A DNA stretch of 64,000 bases from Nocardia blacklockiae (lineage in GTDB: Bacteria > Actinomycetota > Actinomycetes > Mycobacteriales > Mycobacteriaceae). Under the pieces are notes generated by a model that saw nothing but the letters and a program-made list of their open reading frames with translations, was not told where the DNA came from and did not search any database. Positions 22,571-30,734 of the stretch are shown here, one piece after another. A program made the translations under genes and the position numbers. The stretch covers positions 496,001-560,000 of the forward strand of contig NZ_JADLRJ010000004.1 in NCBI RefSeq assembly GCF_015477355.1, read 5' to 3'. Position 1 is the stretch's first letter, and each line of letters starts with the position of its first letter.

Positions 22571-22643
22571 TAGCGATGGCCGGACTCGAACCGGCGACAC
22601 AACGATTATGAGTCGTTTGCTCTACCGCCTGAGCTACACCGCC
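22571..22643 (-). tRNA. tRNA-Met (CAT, elongator type)
   Basis: 73-nt cloverleaf with acceptor GGCGGTG/CATCGCT (two G-U pairs), anticodon stem AACGA/TCGTT, loop CTCATAA (anticodon CAT) and TpsiC loop GGTTCGAGTCC. The paired first acceptor base pair (G-U, not the C-A mismatch of initiators) supports an elongator. Confidence 0.95.
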
Positions 22644-22728
22644 ATATGCGCGGTACTGCGGCGGGTACGGCCCGGCTCTCGGTGCTAGTGCTCAGAGTGC
22701 CGAGTCGGTCACCACCGGCAATCCGGCG

Positions 22729-22801
22729 AGCCCCCTAACGGAATCGAACCGTTGACCTTTTCCTTACCATGGAAACGCTCTGCCGACTGAGCTAAGGGGG
22801 C
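22729..22801 (-). tRNA. tRNA-Thr (GGT)
   Basis: 73-nt cloverleaf with acceptor GCCCCCT/AGGGGGC, anticodon stem TTTCC/GGAAA, loop ATGGTAA (anticodon GGT), TpsiC GGTTCGATTCC and discriminator T. It lies upstream of tRNA-Met and rpmG, matching the mycobacterial thrT-metT-rpmG2 order. Confidence 0.96.
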
Positions 22802-22932
22802 ACAGCTACTCACGCTCCGTGTGACGATCGCTCGCTACCCGGGGCGTCGAAGCCTTGAACGAGGTTACACACCCGACCGCGTTGTTACCAAATTGCCTGG
22901 TCAAGGACGTAAACAAGGCCTCGGAAACGACT

Positions 22933-22960
22933 CAGGCCCTCTCGCTGAGGAGAGGGCCTG
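22933..22960 (-). terminator. Terminator hairpin after tRNA-Tyr
   Basis: An 11-bp perfect stem CAGGCCCTCTC / GAGAGGGCCTG with a 6-nt loop starts 8 nt past the tRNA-Tyr 3' end on the minus strand and is followed by CGTTTCC. It probably ends the tRNA transcript. Confidence 0.65.
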
Positions 22961-22967
22961 AAGGGGG

Positions 22968-23048
22968 TGGCGGATGAAGGATTCGAACCTCCGAAGCTTT
23001 CGCGGCTGATTTACAGTCAGCTCCCTTTGGCCACTCGGGCAATCCGCC
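22968..23048 (-). tRNA. tRNA-Tyr (GTA)
   Basis: Class II tRNA with a long variable arm (81 nt). The acceptor is GGCGGAT/ATCCGCC, the anticodon stem CTGA/TCAG with loop CTGTAAA (anticodon GTA), and the discriminator A. The TpsiC loop GGTTCGAATCC is standard. Confidence 0.96.
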
Positions 23049-23207
23049 TGGTGCGCTGAATGAGCGCGCTGAGCAGAATACAACGACCCCGGCCCCCGGA
23101 TGCAAACCGGCTGGCCAAGCCGGTGCGCGCGGGACTAACTTCGGTGGTGGGGTAGAAATCTTCTGCTGCCGGAACGTCCGGATCGAAATCTCAGACAGGA
23201 GCGCAGG

Positions 23208-23699
23208 GTGGCCGATTCGTCATTCGATGTGGTGAGCAAGGTCGATCGGCAGGAGGTCGACAACGCGCTCAATCAGGCGGCGAAGGAGCTCAACACCCGC
23301 TACGACTTCCGGGGCACCGGGGCGGGCATCGAGTGGTCCGGCGAGGAGAAGATCGTGGTCTCGGCGGACTCCGAGGACCGGGTGAAGGCCGCGCTGGAGG
23401 TGTTCAAGGAGAAGCTGATTCGCCGGGACATCTCGCTGAAGGCCTTCGACGCGGGCGAGCCGCAGTCCTCCGGAAAGGTGTACAAGATCACGGGCACGCT
23501 CGTGCAGGGCATCTCCACGGAGAACGCGAAGAAGATCGCCAAGAAGATCCGCGACGAGGGCCCCAAGGGCGTCAAGGCGCAGATCCAGGGCGACGAGCTA
23601 CGCGTCAGCGGCAAGAAGCGCGACGACCTGCAGGCGGTGATCAGCCTGCTCAAGGGCGCGGATTTCGAGGTGGCGCTGCAGTTCGTGAACTACCGGTAG
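23208..23699 (+). CDS. yajQ: YajQ family nucleotide-binding protein
   Basis: 163-residue protein with two ferredoxin-like (RRM-type) halves. Conserved blocks are [33 protein letters not shown] and [31 protein letters not shown]. Family members bind nucleotides, and some bind cyclic-di-GMP; the ligand here is unknown. The GTG start at 23208 has AGGAG upstream. The last codons (Asn-Tyr-Arg-stop) overlap the 3' end of the convergent htpX within a 16-bp palindrome. It is the counterpart of Rv0566c. Confidence 0.93.
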   Translation: MADSSFDVVSKVDRQEVDNALNQAAKELNTRYDFRGTGAGIEWSGEEKIVVSADSEDRVKAALEVFKEKLIRRDISLKAFDAGEPQSSGKVYKITGTLVQGISTENAKKIAKKIRDEGPKGVKAQIQGDELRVSGKKRDDLQAVISLLKGADFEVALQFVNYR

Positions 23700-23702
23700 T
23701 TC
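23687..23702. repeat. 16-bp perfect palindrome shared by two gene ends
   Basis: GAACTACCGGTAGTTC is its own reverse complement. Read rightward it ends yajQ with Asn-Tyr-Arg-TAG; read leftward it ends htpX with Asn-Tyr-Arg-TAG. The two stop codons overlap by 10 bp, so the convergent genes share their termini. Confidence 0.95.
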
Positions 23703-24580
23703 CGCGGGCCGCCGGCCATCTGCTCCAGGCGGGCGATGCGCTCGCCCATCGGGGGGTGGGTGGAGAACCAGCGGGCCATCCGGTCGCCGGCCCGGAACGG
23801 GTTGGCGATCATCAGGTGTGACTGCGAGGTCAGCTGCGGTTCCGGCGGCAGCGGAGCGGCCTGGGTGCCGCGTTCCAGTTTGCGCAGCGCCGAGGCCAGG
23901 GCCAGCGGGTCGCCGGTCAGCGCGGCGCCGTCCTGGTCGGCCTGGTACTCCCGGGACCGGGAGACGGCCAGCTTCACCAGCGTGGCGGCGATGGGTCCGA
24001 GCAGGGAGACCAACAACACACCCAGCATGTTGGGGCCCTCCCCGTCGCGGTTGCCGCCGCCGAACATGCTCGCGAAGAAGGCCAGGTTGGCCAGGCCGGA
24101 GATGACCGCGGCCATCGCGCCGGCCACCGAGGAGATCAAAATGTCGCGGTTGTAGACGTGCGACAGCTCGTGGCCCAGCACCGCCCGCAGCTCGCGTTCG
24201 TCGAGAATCTGGAGGATGCCGCTGGTACAGCAGACCGCGGCGTGGCGGGGGTTGCGACCGGTGGCGAACGCGTTGGGGGCGTTGGTCGGGCTGATGTACA
24301 GCCGCGGCATCGGCTGGCGGGCCGCGGTGGCCAACTCGCGCACGATCTTGTAGATGACCGGCGCCTCCAGCTCGGAGACCGGCTGCGCGTGCATCGCCTT
24401 GAGCGCCAGTTTGTCGCTGTTGAAGTAGGCGTAGGCGTTCATGCCCACGGCCAGCAGGATCGCGATCACCAGGATGGTCGGGTTGCGGAACATCGCGCCG
24501 GCGAACACGATCAGCGCCGACAGCCCGACCATCAGTCCGAACGTCTTCAGTCCGTTACCGAACCCACCATGCCCGTGCAT
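23690..24580 (-). CDS. htpX: Membrane zinc metalloprotease HtpX
   Basis: 296-residue M48B protease that degrades misfolded membrane proteins. Two N-terminal membrane helices (about 12-50) precede the zinc site HELSH (137-141), two more helices follow (about 150-172 and 186-205), and the third ligand Glu is in [11 protein letters not shown] (about 211). A Pro-rich C-terminal segment ends [16 protein letters not shown]. Length is normal for HtpX. It is downstream of grcC1 on the same strand (78 bp apart), the Rv0562-Rv0563 arrangement. Confidence 0.95.
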   Translation of the reverse strand: MHGHGGFGNGLKTFGLMVGLSALIVFAGAMFRNPTILVIAILLAVGMNAYAYFNSDKLALKAMHAQPVSELEAPVIYKIVRELATAARQPMPRLYISPTNAPNAFATGRNPRHAAVCCTSGILQILDERELRAVLGHELSHVYNRDILISSVAGAMAAVISGLANLAFFASMFGGGNRDGEGPNMLGVLLVSLLGPIAATLVKLAVSRSREYQADQDGAALTGDPLALASALRKLERGTQAAPLPPEPQLTSQSHLMIANPFRAGDRMARWFSTHPPMGERIARLEQMAGGPRNYR

Positions 24581-24658
24581 CGCACTCCTTCACGCCCCCG
24601 TCCATCGATCGCGTTACAGCTGGTCAACGACGGAGCGCGGGGCGGAGGTTCCCGCCAC

Positions 24659-25681
24659 CTACCCGACCCGCTCGATCGTGTAGCGGACCAGGCGTTCCAG
24701 CGCCTCGTTGGCGGGGCCGCCGGGCAGGGCGGCCAGCTCGGCGTGCGCGATGTCGGCGTAGCCCTGCAGCTTCTCCTTGGCCAGCACCATGCCGCGAGAG
24801 CGGGACAGCAGGTCCAGCGCCTCGGTGACCTCGGCGTCGGTCTCCAGCGGGCGGGCCAGCAGCTTGCGCAGCCGGTCACCCTCGATGCCCTCGTCGCGCA
24901 GCGCGTACAGCACCGGCAGGGTGTGCACGCCCTCGCGCAGGTCGGTGCCGGGGGTCTTGCCGGACTGCTCGGACACCGAGGCGATGTCGATGATGTCGTC
25001 GGAGATCTGGAACGCGGTGCCGACGGCGTCGCCGAGCCGGGCCAGCCGCTCCACGTGCTCGAGGCCGGCGCCGGAGAAGGTGCCGCCGAACCGGCCGGCG
25101 GCCGCGATCAGCGAGCCGGTCTTCTCCCACACCACCCGCAGGTAGTGCTCGACCGGATCCTGGGATTGCTTGGCCCCCATGGTTTCTCGCATCTGACCGG
25201 TGACGAGTTCGGCGAACGTCTCGGCGATGACGCGGACCGCGTCGGGGCCCAGGGTGGAGACCAGCCGCGAGGCGTGCGCGAACAGGTAGTCCCCGGCCAG
25301 GATGGCAATGCTGTTGCCCCACCGGGAGTTCACGCTCGCCGCGCCGCGGCGCATGGACGCCTCGTCCATCACGTCGTCGTGGTAGAGGGTGGCCAGGTGC
25401 ACCAGTTCGACGACGGTGCCGGCGGTGATCAGCTCCGGGTCGGTGGGGCGCGGGCCGAGCTGTCCGGTGAGGATGGTGAACAGCGGGCGGAAGCGCTTGC
25501 CGCCGGCCTTGGCCAGGTGCAGCGCCGCCTCCTGAAGGAATTCCTCCCCGTCCGACAGCTCGCTGATCAGTAGCTTCTCGACCTCCTCGAGACCGTTGCG
25601 CACGGTCGAGGCGAGTTCGGCATCGCCGAGATCGACCCCGGCGACCACGGTGGTCTCATCGGTCACAGACGATGCACTCAT
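24659..25681 (-). CDS. grcC1: Trans-polyprenyl diphosphate synthase (menaquinone side chain)
   Basis: 340 residues; both Asp-rich motifs that bind Mg-diphosphate are present: HDDVMD in the first and SDDIID in the second, with GGKRFRP near residue 60 for IPP binding. ATG 25681 is used because GGGAG is 5 nt upstream; a TTG further up is in frame. It is the equivalent of GrcC1 (Rv0562) and lies beside menJ, so it most likely makes the long isoprenoid tail of menaquinone. Product chain length cannot be read safely from the sequence. Confidence 0.9.
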   Translation of the reverse strand: MSASSVTDETTVVAGVDLGDAELASTVRNGLEEVEKLLISELSDGEEFLQEAALHLAKAGGKRFRPLFTILTGQLGPRPTDPELITAGTVVELVHLATLYHDDVMDEASMRRGAASVNSRWGNSIAILAGDYLFAHASRLVSTLGPDAVRVIAETFAELVTGQMRETMGAKQSQDPVEHYLRVVWEKTGSLIAAAGRFGGTFSGAGLEHVERLARLGDAVGTAFQISDDIIDIASVSEQSGKTPGTDLREGVHTLPVLYALRDEGIEGDRLRKLLARPLETDAEVTEALDLLSRSRGMVLAKEKLQGYADIAHAELAALPGGPANEALERLVRYTIERVG

Positions 25682-25831
25682 GCCATCTCCCACTGCCGGT
25701 TCCGTCCCCACACCCAAGAACCTAGCGTGTCGGTGGTGACGTGCCCATGAACGGAGTCACTCTGGGACGAATCCGACAGCGTCGGCGGCGCGCCTTCGAC
25801 AGCCTCGGCGGCTACTGCAAGGATTGGGCCC

Positions 25832-27127
25832 ATGGGTGCAGCGGATGGCAGTACCGCGAGCGGGGCGGCGGCGACGGACGCGCGTGGCCGCTCCCCCGCC
25901 CTGCCCGCACACGCCGACGTGCTGGTGGTCGGCGCGGGGCCGGCGGGTTCGGCCGCCGCGGCCTGGGCGGCCCGCGACGGGCGGGACGTGCTGCTCACCG
26001 ATGCCGCGGTCTTCCCGCGCGACAAGACCTGCGGCGACGGCCTGACGCCCCGGGCGACGGCCGAACTCGAGCATCTCGGACTGGGCGACTGGCTGCGTGA
26101 GCACACCGTCAACCGCGGTTTGCGGATGACCGGGTTCGGTCGCGAGGCCCTGCTGAGCTGGCCGGACGGGTCGTTCCCCGGGTACGGCAGCGCGGTGGCG
26201 CGCACCGAACTCGACGACAAGCTGCGCGCGACGGCGGTGGCGTGGGGCGCCCGCACGGTGGACGGCACGCGGGTGGTCGACGTCGCCCGCGCGGGCGATC
26301 GGGTCACCGGCGTCACGGTGCGCACTGCGGACGGCACGCACGACATCACCTGCCGCACGCTGATCGTGGCCGACGGCGTGCGCTCGCCGGTGGGCAAGTT
26401 GCTGGGGCGCACCTGGCATCGCAGATTCGCCTACGGCGTGGCGGCGCGGGCCTACATCACATCGGCGCGCAGCGACGACGAGTGGATCACCTCGCACCTG
26501 GAGCTGCGCGACGCCGAGAACACCCTGGTGCCCGGCTACGGCTGGGTGTTCCCGCTGGGCAACGGCGAGGTCAACATCGGCGTGGGCTCGCTGGCCACCG
26601 AGCGGCGGCCCTCCCACATCGCGCTGAAACCCTTACTGCAGCATTATGTTTCGCTGCGGCGCGGGGAGTGGGAATTCGAGGGCGAGGCGCGGGCGGTGGC
26701 CTCGGCGCTGCTGCCGATGGGCGGCGCGGTGTCGGGTGTGGCGGGCCGGAACTGGGCGCTGGTCGGCGACGCCGCCGGGTGCGTGAATCCGCTCAACGGC
26801 GAGGGCATCGACTACGGCCTGGAGGGCGGGCACCTGCTCGCGAAGCTGCTCGACGAACCCGACCTGACCACGCTGTGGCCCGATCTGCTGCGCGCCCGGT
26901 ACGGCCGCACGTTCTCGGTGGCGCGCCGCCTCGCCGCGCTGGCCACCCACCCGCGCATGGTGCCGACGGGCGGTCCGCCGGTGATGCGGTCGAAGTACTT
27001 GCAGCGCACGGCCGTTCGGGTGATGGGCAATCTGGTCACCGAGGAGGACGCCGATCTCACCGCCCGGGCGTGGCGCGCGGCGGGCTGGGGGTCGATGCGG
27101 TTCGACGACCTGCCCCCCTTCACCTGA
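25832..27127 (+). CDS. menJ: FAD-dependent menaquinone reductase (geranylgeranyl reductase family)
   Basis: 431-residue flavoprotein: Rossmann FAD site VLVVGAGPAGSAAA (about 29-42), the family motif DKTCGDGLTPRA (about 62-73), and the second FAD motif WALVGDAAGCVNPLNGEGIDYGLEGG. In mycobacteria the homologue Rv0561c (MenJ) saturates one isoprene double bond of menaquinone. It is divergent from grcC1, which makes the chain it acts on, with a 150-bp spacer carrying the promoters for both. The start is ATG 25832; the first 25 residues are disordered and variable. Confidence 0.9.
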   Translation: MGAADGSTASGAAATDARGRSPALPAHADVLVVGAGPAGSAAAAWAARDGRDVLLTDAAVFPRDKTCGDGLTPRATAELEHLGLGDWLREHTVNRGLRMTGFGREALLSWPDGSFPGYGSAVARTELDDKLRATAVAWGARTVDGTRVVDVARAGDRVTGVTVRTADGTHDITCRTLIVADGVRSPVGKLLGRTWHRRFAYGVAARAYITSARSDDEWITSHLELRDAENTLVPGYGWVFPLGNGEVNIGVGSLATERRPSHIALKPLLQHYVSLRRGEWEFEGEARAVASALLPMGGAVSGVAGRNWALVGDAAGCVNPLNGEGIDYGLEGGHLLAKLLDEPDLTTLWPDLLRARYGRTFSVARRLAALATHPRMVPTGGPPVMRSKYLQRTAVRVMGNLVTEEDADLTARAWRAAGWGSMRFDDLPPFT

Positions 27128-27164
27128 TCCGGTTCCTGTCGGTGCCTCGAGCGATGATTCGAGT

Positions 27165-27593
27165 ATGAGCGAGCGTGGGCGGCCCGAGCCGCCGCTGGAG
27201 CTGCTGCCGCACCTGCGGCGGGCGCGCGACCTCGCCGACCGCCACTACGCCGACCCGCTGGACCTGGACGGCCTGGCCGCGGCCGCCGGGGTGTCCAAGT
27301 ACTACTTCCTGCGCTGCTTCGCGGCCACCTACGGCAAGACGCCCGCGGTCTACCTCGCCGAGCGGCGCATCGAGCGCGCCCAGGACCTGCTGCGCGCCAC
27401 CAATGTCACCGTCACCGAGGCGTGCGTGCTGGTCGGCTACACCAGCCTCGGCTCGTTCAGCCGCAAGTTCACCGAGTTGGTGGGCCTGTCCCCTTCGGCT
27501 TACCAGGCGAAATTCGCCGCCGAGGGCGCGCCCATGATTCCCGGCTGCTACGTCTTCATGCACGGCCTGTCCGACCGCAGAAGTCCTGGTTGA
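27165..27593 (+). CDS. Short AraC-family transcriptional regulator
   Basis: 142 residues, essentially only the AraC DNA-binding domain: first HTH LDGLAAAAGVSKYYFLRCFAATYG and second HTH VTEACVLVGYTSLGSFSRKFTELVGLSPSAY. There is no N-terminal sensor domain. It is followed 52 bp downstream by a VOC protein gene on the same strand, so it probably controls that gene and itself. The signal is unknown. Confidence 0.88.
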   Translation: MSERGRPEPPLELLPHLRRARDLADRHYADPLDLDGLAAAAGVSKYYFLRCFAATYGKTPAVYLAERRIERAQDLLRATNVTVTEACVLVGYTSLGSFSRKFTELVGLSPSAYQAKFAAEGAPMIPGCYVFMHGLSDRRSPG

Positions 27594-27645
27594 CACAGCA
27601 ATTTCGGAGAAGCGTGCACGGTGGCCCGCTCTCTAGCCTTACCCC

Positions 27646-28089
27646 ATGGCAACCATCAAGAATGTTTCGCTGGTGACGGTGTACGTCACCGACCAGACCG
27701 CCGCCAAGCAGTGGTACATCGACAAGCTGGGCTTCGTCGAGGGCGCGGACGTGACCATGGGCGACAACGGTTTCCGCTGGGTCACCGTGGTGCAGCCGGA
27801 CCACCCCGAACTGGAGGTGACGCTCATGGTGCCCGGTCCCCCGCTGGACGACGGCCTCGCCGAGGCGATCCGCCGATCGATGGCGAACGGGACGCACGGG
27901 GCGCTCGGTCTCAACACCGAGAACTGCCAGAAGGCCTACGAGGAGCTGACCGCCAAGGGCGTCGAGTTCGTGCAGCCGCCCTCGGAACGCCCCTACGGCG
28001 TCGAGGCGGTGCTGCGCGACAACTCCGGGAACTGGCTGGTGCTGGTGGAGAAGCGGGAGTTCGATCCGGCGACCGCCGACTGGTCGTAA
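27646..28089 (+). CDS. VOC superfamily protein (glyoxalase/dioxygenase fold)
   Basis: 147 residues with two beta-alpha-beta-beta-beta modules (VTVYVTDQTAAKQWYIDKLGFVEGADV and ENCQKAYEELTAKGVEFVQPP ... EAVLRDNSGNWLVLVE). The Glu near the end of each half could bind metal. The AraC-VOC pairing is common in actinobacteria, usually with antibiotic- or electrophile-linked VOC proteins. No substrate can be assigned. Confidence 0.85.
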   Translation: MATIKNVSLVTVYVTDQTAAKQWYIDKLGFVEGADVTMGDNGFRWVTVVQPDHPELEVTLMVPGPPLDDGLAEAIRRSMANGTHGALGLNTENCQKAYEELTAKGVEFVQPPSERPYGVEAVLRDNSGNWLVLVEKREFDPATADWS

Positions 28090-28107
28090 ACCCCGGCGGC
28101 CACCGTT

Positions 28108-28153
28108 CCGGCACCGAACCGCCACGCCCGCAGGCGTTTCGGGGCGGTGCCGG
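28108..28153. terminator. Hairpin between convergent genes
   Basis: CCGGCACCG (28108-28116) and CGGTGCCGG (28145-28153) form a perfect 9-bp stem between the VOC gene and the convergent DUF2505 gene. The loop is long and can form inner pairs. It is a likely bidirectional terminator. Confidence 0.5.
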
Positions 28154-28162
28154 TCAGCGGAC

Positions 28163-28666
28163 TCAGGCGTCGGCGGTGGCCAGCCAGTTCTCGATGAACT
28201 TGCGCTCGCTGTTGACGACCCGCTGCTGCAGGTTCTCGGCGAGCGGCTCGATGGCGCCGCCCACCAGCGGCACCTTCACCGCGACGGTGCCGGCGACCTC
28301 GATCTCGGATCCTTCCGCGGTGGGCCGCAGCAGGTAGGTGCCCGACATCTCGGTGGTGACGCCCGTCGAGGCGCCGGTGAAGGAGCCCTTGGCGGTGTCG
28401 CCGTCGAGCGGGCCCCAGTCGTCGGTGCGCTCGAGCACCAACTCGCTCTTGAGCACCTTGCTGACGATGGCCGGAATCTTGTCCTGACGGGCGCGTTCGG
28501 TCATGTGCACGCGAATGGTGCCCGGCCCGGCGGGGTGGGACAGCTCGAGGGTGGCGGTCTCGGCGCCGGCGAACCGGGCCTGCCACATCTCGGCGCTGGT
28601 GATCGCCCGGTGAAGCTCTTCTACCGGGACGGTGTATGACACGGTGAAGCTGAATTTTCGGGACAT
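28163..28666 (-). CDS. DUF2505 family protein (START/SRPBCC-like fold)
   Basis: 167 residues starting MSRKFSFTVSYTVPVEELHRAITSAEMWQARF, the beginning of the DUF2505 family common in mycolic-acid bacteria. The pattern of alternating strands and a long C-terminal helix (NSERKFIENWL) suggests a lipid-binding START-like cup. An upstream in-frame ATG (28720) would overlap the divergent gene and lacks support, so 28666 is used. It is divergently transcribed from the DUF3592 gene with a 40-bp spacer. Function unknown. Confidence 0.8.
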   Translation of the reverse strand: MSRKFSFTVSYTVPVEELHRAITSAEMWQARFAGAETATLELSHPAGPGTIRVHMTERARQDKIPAIVSKVLKSELVLERTDDWGPLDGDTAKGSFTGASTGVTTEMSGTYLLRPTAEGSEIEVAGTVAVKVPLVGGAIEPLAENLQQRVVNSERKFIENWLATADA

Positions 28667-28706
28667 GGCCGCACACGCTAGCCGAGCGATGCAATAGCCT
28701 GGTGCG

Positions 28707-29201
28707 GTGTCGGAAACCACCCAGTCTGATCAGGTGCGGAGCCGTCCGACCGAGCCTCGGCTCGGCCCTTCGGACGCGCCCCGGCCGCGTAGGTTGCGGC
28801 GCAGCAGGATCGGGGTCGTGGTGGCCGCGGCGGCGGTGAGCGTGCTGGCGGTGCTGCTGGTGCTGGCGGCCTGGCGCGACGACTATCTGATCACCGCCAA
28901 CAAGGGTGTGACCAGCGCGGAAGTGCTGTCGGCGGGGCGGCTGCGGTCCGCGGTCACCTATGTCACGCCCGACGGTGTGACGCGCAACCCGAAGGTGGGC
29001 GTGCTGTATCCGACGAAGCTGACCGCGGGCGAGCGCATCAACGTCGAGTACAGCAAGGAAGATCCGGACCTGGTGCGCGTGGCCGGCCGCGACGCCCGGG
29101 TCGCGATCATTCCCGCGCTGTCGGTGATCGTGGTGGCGTGGGCGCTGGCGCTCCCCGTGCTGTGGCTGCTGCGCCGATCGGAGCGCCGCGCCGGGGCGTG
29201 A
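28707..29201 (+). CDS. DUF3592-like membrane protein (Rv0556 type)
   Basis: 164 residues: disordered Arg/Pro-rich start, membrane helix (about 34-56), an extracytoplasmic beta domain (about 60-128), and a second helix (about 131-155). It corresponds in position and layout to Rv0556, which precedes mgtA (Rv0557). GTG start at 28707. Function is unknown; the domain between two helices suggests an envelope role. Confidence 0.8.
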   Translation: MSETTQSDQVRSRPTEPRLGPSDAPRPRRLRRSRIGVVVAAAAVSVLAVLLVLAAWRDDYLITANKGVTSAEVLSAGRLRSAVTYVTPDGVTRNPKVGVLYPTKLTAGERINVEYSKEDPDLVRVAGRDARVAIIPALSVIVVAWALALPVLWLLRRSERRAGA

Positions 29202-29295
29202 GCCCGAGACGGCGTCGTGCAGTGTTCGCCCGATCTTCGTACGGGCGTCAACTCGGTGTGGCGGGTTCGCGTCACGCGCTGCGCACACTCGGAGA

Positions 29296-30438
29296 GTGCG
29301 TGTTGCGATTGTCGCGGAGTCGTTTCTGCCCAACATGAACGGCGTGGTCAACTCCGTGGTGCAGGTGCTCGATCACCTGGAGCGCCACGGTCATCAGGCC
29401 CTCGTCATCGCGCCGGACACGCCGCGCGGGCTGCCGCCGGCGCCGCGCGCGTACGGCCGGTTCCCGGTGTTGCGGGTGCCCGCGGTGCGGGTGCCGAAGA
29501 TCAGTTCGCTGCCGGTCGGGTTGCCGCAGCCGGTGATCACCGCGGCGATCGACGAATTCGACGCGGACGTGGTGCATTTGGCGTCGCCGTTCCTGCTGGG
29601 CGCCGGGGGCGCGGCGGCGGCGGTGCGCCTGGATCTGCCCGCGGTCGCGGTGTATCAGACCGATGTGGCGGGATTCGCTGCCAGCTACGGGCTCGGGCCC
29701 ACGCGGCGGGCGGCCTGGGCGTGGACGCGGCGCATTCACCAGCGGGCCGCACGCACCCTCGCGCCGTCCACGGCGGCATCGGAAGACCTTGCCCGGCACG
29801 GCATTCCGCGGGTGCACCGGTGGGCGCGCGGAGTCGACATCGCCCGGTTCACGCCGTCGGCGCGGTCGGCCGGACTGCGCGAGCGGTGGGCGCCGGGCGG
29901 CGAGCTGATCGTGGGTTTCGTCGGCCGGCTGGCGCCGGAGAAGCACGTGGACCGGCTGGCGGTACTCGCCGACGACCCGGGTATCCGGCTGGTGATCGTC
30001 GGCGGCGGCCCCGAACGCGCCCGGCTGGAGCGGCTGCTGCCGACAGCGGTGTTCACCGGCGAACTCGGCGGCTCCGAACTGGCGCAGGCGTACGCCAGCC
30101 TGGACGTGATGGTGCACCCGGGCGAACACGAGACGTTCTGCCAGGGCGTCCAGGAAGCCCTCGCCGCCGGGCTCCCCGTCATCGGACCGGACGCCGGCGG
30201 TCCCCGCGACCTGATCTCGCACTGCCGCAACGGCTATCTCCTCCCGGTCGACCGCTTCGGTGAACTACTCCCCAGCGCCGTAGCGGCCCTCCGCGACCCG
30301 CGGCTACGCACCCGCTTCTCCTCCGCCGCCCGCAAATCCGTCCTCCACCGCACCTGGCCCGCCATCTGCGACGAACTGCTAGGCCACTACACCGACGTCC
30401 TCGGCGCCACCCCGGAAAGCCTGTACCGCAGCGCATAG
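29296..30438 (+). CDS. mgtA: GDP-mannose-dependent alpha-mannosyltransferase MgtA
   Basis: 380-residue GT4 retaining glycosyltransferase. The N-terminal acceptor lobe begins [21 protein letters not shown]. The nucleotide-sugar lobe has [15 protein letters not shown] and the EX7E-type motif [22 protein letters not shown]. It is the orthologue of Rv0557, which transfers mannose to a glycolipid acceptor for lipomannan-like polymers. In M. tuberculosis menG follows directly; here an erm gene lies between. The start GTG 29296 gives the conserved N-terminus and has GGAG close by. Confidence 0.9.
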   Translation: MRVAIVAESFLPNMNGVVNSVVQVLDHLERHGHQALVIAPDTPRGLPPAPRAYGRFPVLRVPAVRVPKISSLPVGLPQPVITAAIDEFDADVVHLASPFLLGAGGAAAAVRLDLPAVAVYQTDVAGFAASYGLGPTRRAAWAWTRRIHQRAARTLAPSTAASEDLARHGIPRVHRWARGVDIARFTPSARSAGLRERWAPGGELIVGFVGRLAPEKHVDRLAVLADDPGIRLVIVGGGPERARLERLLPTAVFTGELGGSELAQAYASLDVMVHPGEHETFCQGVQEALAAGLPVIGPDAGGPRDLISHCRNGYLLPVDRFGELLPSAVAALRDPRLRTRFSSAARKSVLHRTWPAICDELLGHYTDVLGATPESLYRSA

Positions 30439-30479
30439 GCGCGGCCGCCAGTCGATGTGCCGCATCCTGCGAAGCGGCG

Positions 30480-30517
30480 ATAATTCGGTGGCTGTCCGGG
30501 GCAGGGGTGTTTAGGGT
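30480..30517 (+). promoter_or_regulatory. Candidate WhiB7-type promoter of the erm gene
   Basis: ATAATT (30480-30485), then 3 bp, then -35 TGGCTG (30489-30494), 17 bp, and -10 TAGGGT (30512-30517). An AT-rich block just upstream of a -35 is the described hallmark of WhiB7-dependent promoters, which control intrinsic macrolide resistance in mycobacteria. Transcription would start 7-8 nt after the -10, at or beside the ATG of the leader ORF (30525). Confidence 0.6.
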
Positions 30518-30524
30518 GGGGCGC

Positions 30525-30629
30525 ATGGGAGGTCCGGGCGTGAACGGCGCGTGCGCGGTGGGCGCGTATTTCGTGCGACTGCGCGCAGCGGCCTGGACCC
30601 TGCCCGCGCATCGCATCGCGCTCCGCTGA
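30525..30629 (+). CDS. Candidate erm leader peptide (34 aa, leaderless)
   Basis: A 34-codon ORF begins 7 nt after the -10 hexamer, so its mRNA would be leaderless. The peptide starts MGGPGVNGACAVGAYF and has Val-Arg-Leu-Arg at residues 17-20, then ends LPAHRIALR. Arg-X-Arg is the known macrolide-dependent ribosome-stalling motif in Erm leader peptides such as ErmDL. It stops 105 nt before the erm start codon. Existence of the ORF is seen; expression and stalling are inferred. Confidence 0.5.
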   Translation: MGGPGVNGACAVGAYFVRLRAAAWTLPAHRIALR

Positions 30630-30728
30630 TTCGGAGCCGCACCGCCGGCCGACAGGCCGTGTTCTCGTGCGCACCGGCGTGGGTCCGGGCGAATCACTCT
30701 TCCTGATTCGACCGCTCCGTTCGGAGGA
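30592..30728 (+). promoter_or_regulatory. Candidate translation attenuator of erm
   Basis: Several complementary segments lie between the leader codons and the erm start. Nine bases at 30592-30600 pair with 30681-30689 (CCTGGACCC / GGGTCCGGG, one G-U). A 7-bp hairpin CGAATCA / TGATTCG lies at 30690-30710. CTCCG/CGGAG pairs recur at 30621/30632 and 30715/30722; the last overlaps the GGAGGA ribosome-binding site. A ribosome stalled at Arg-Leu-Arg would cover 30592-30600. No energy calculation was made. Confidence 0.45.
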
Positions 30729-30734
30729 CACCCC

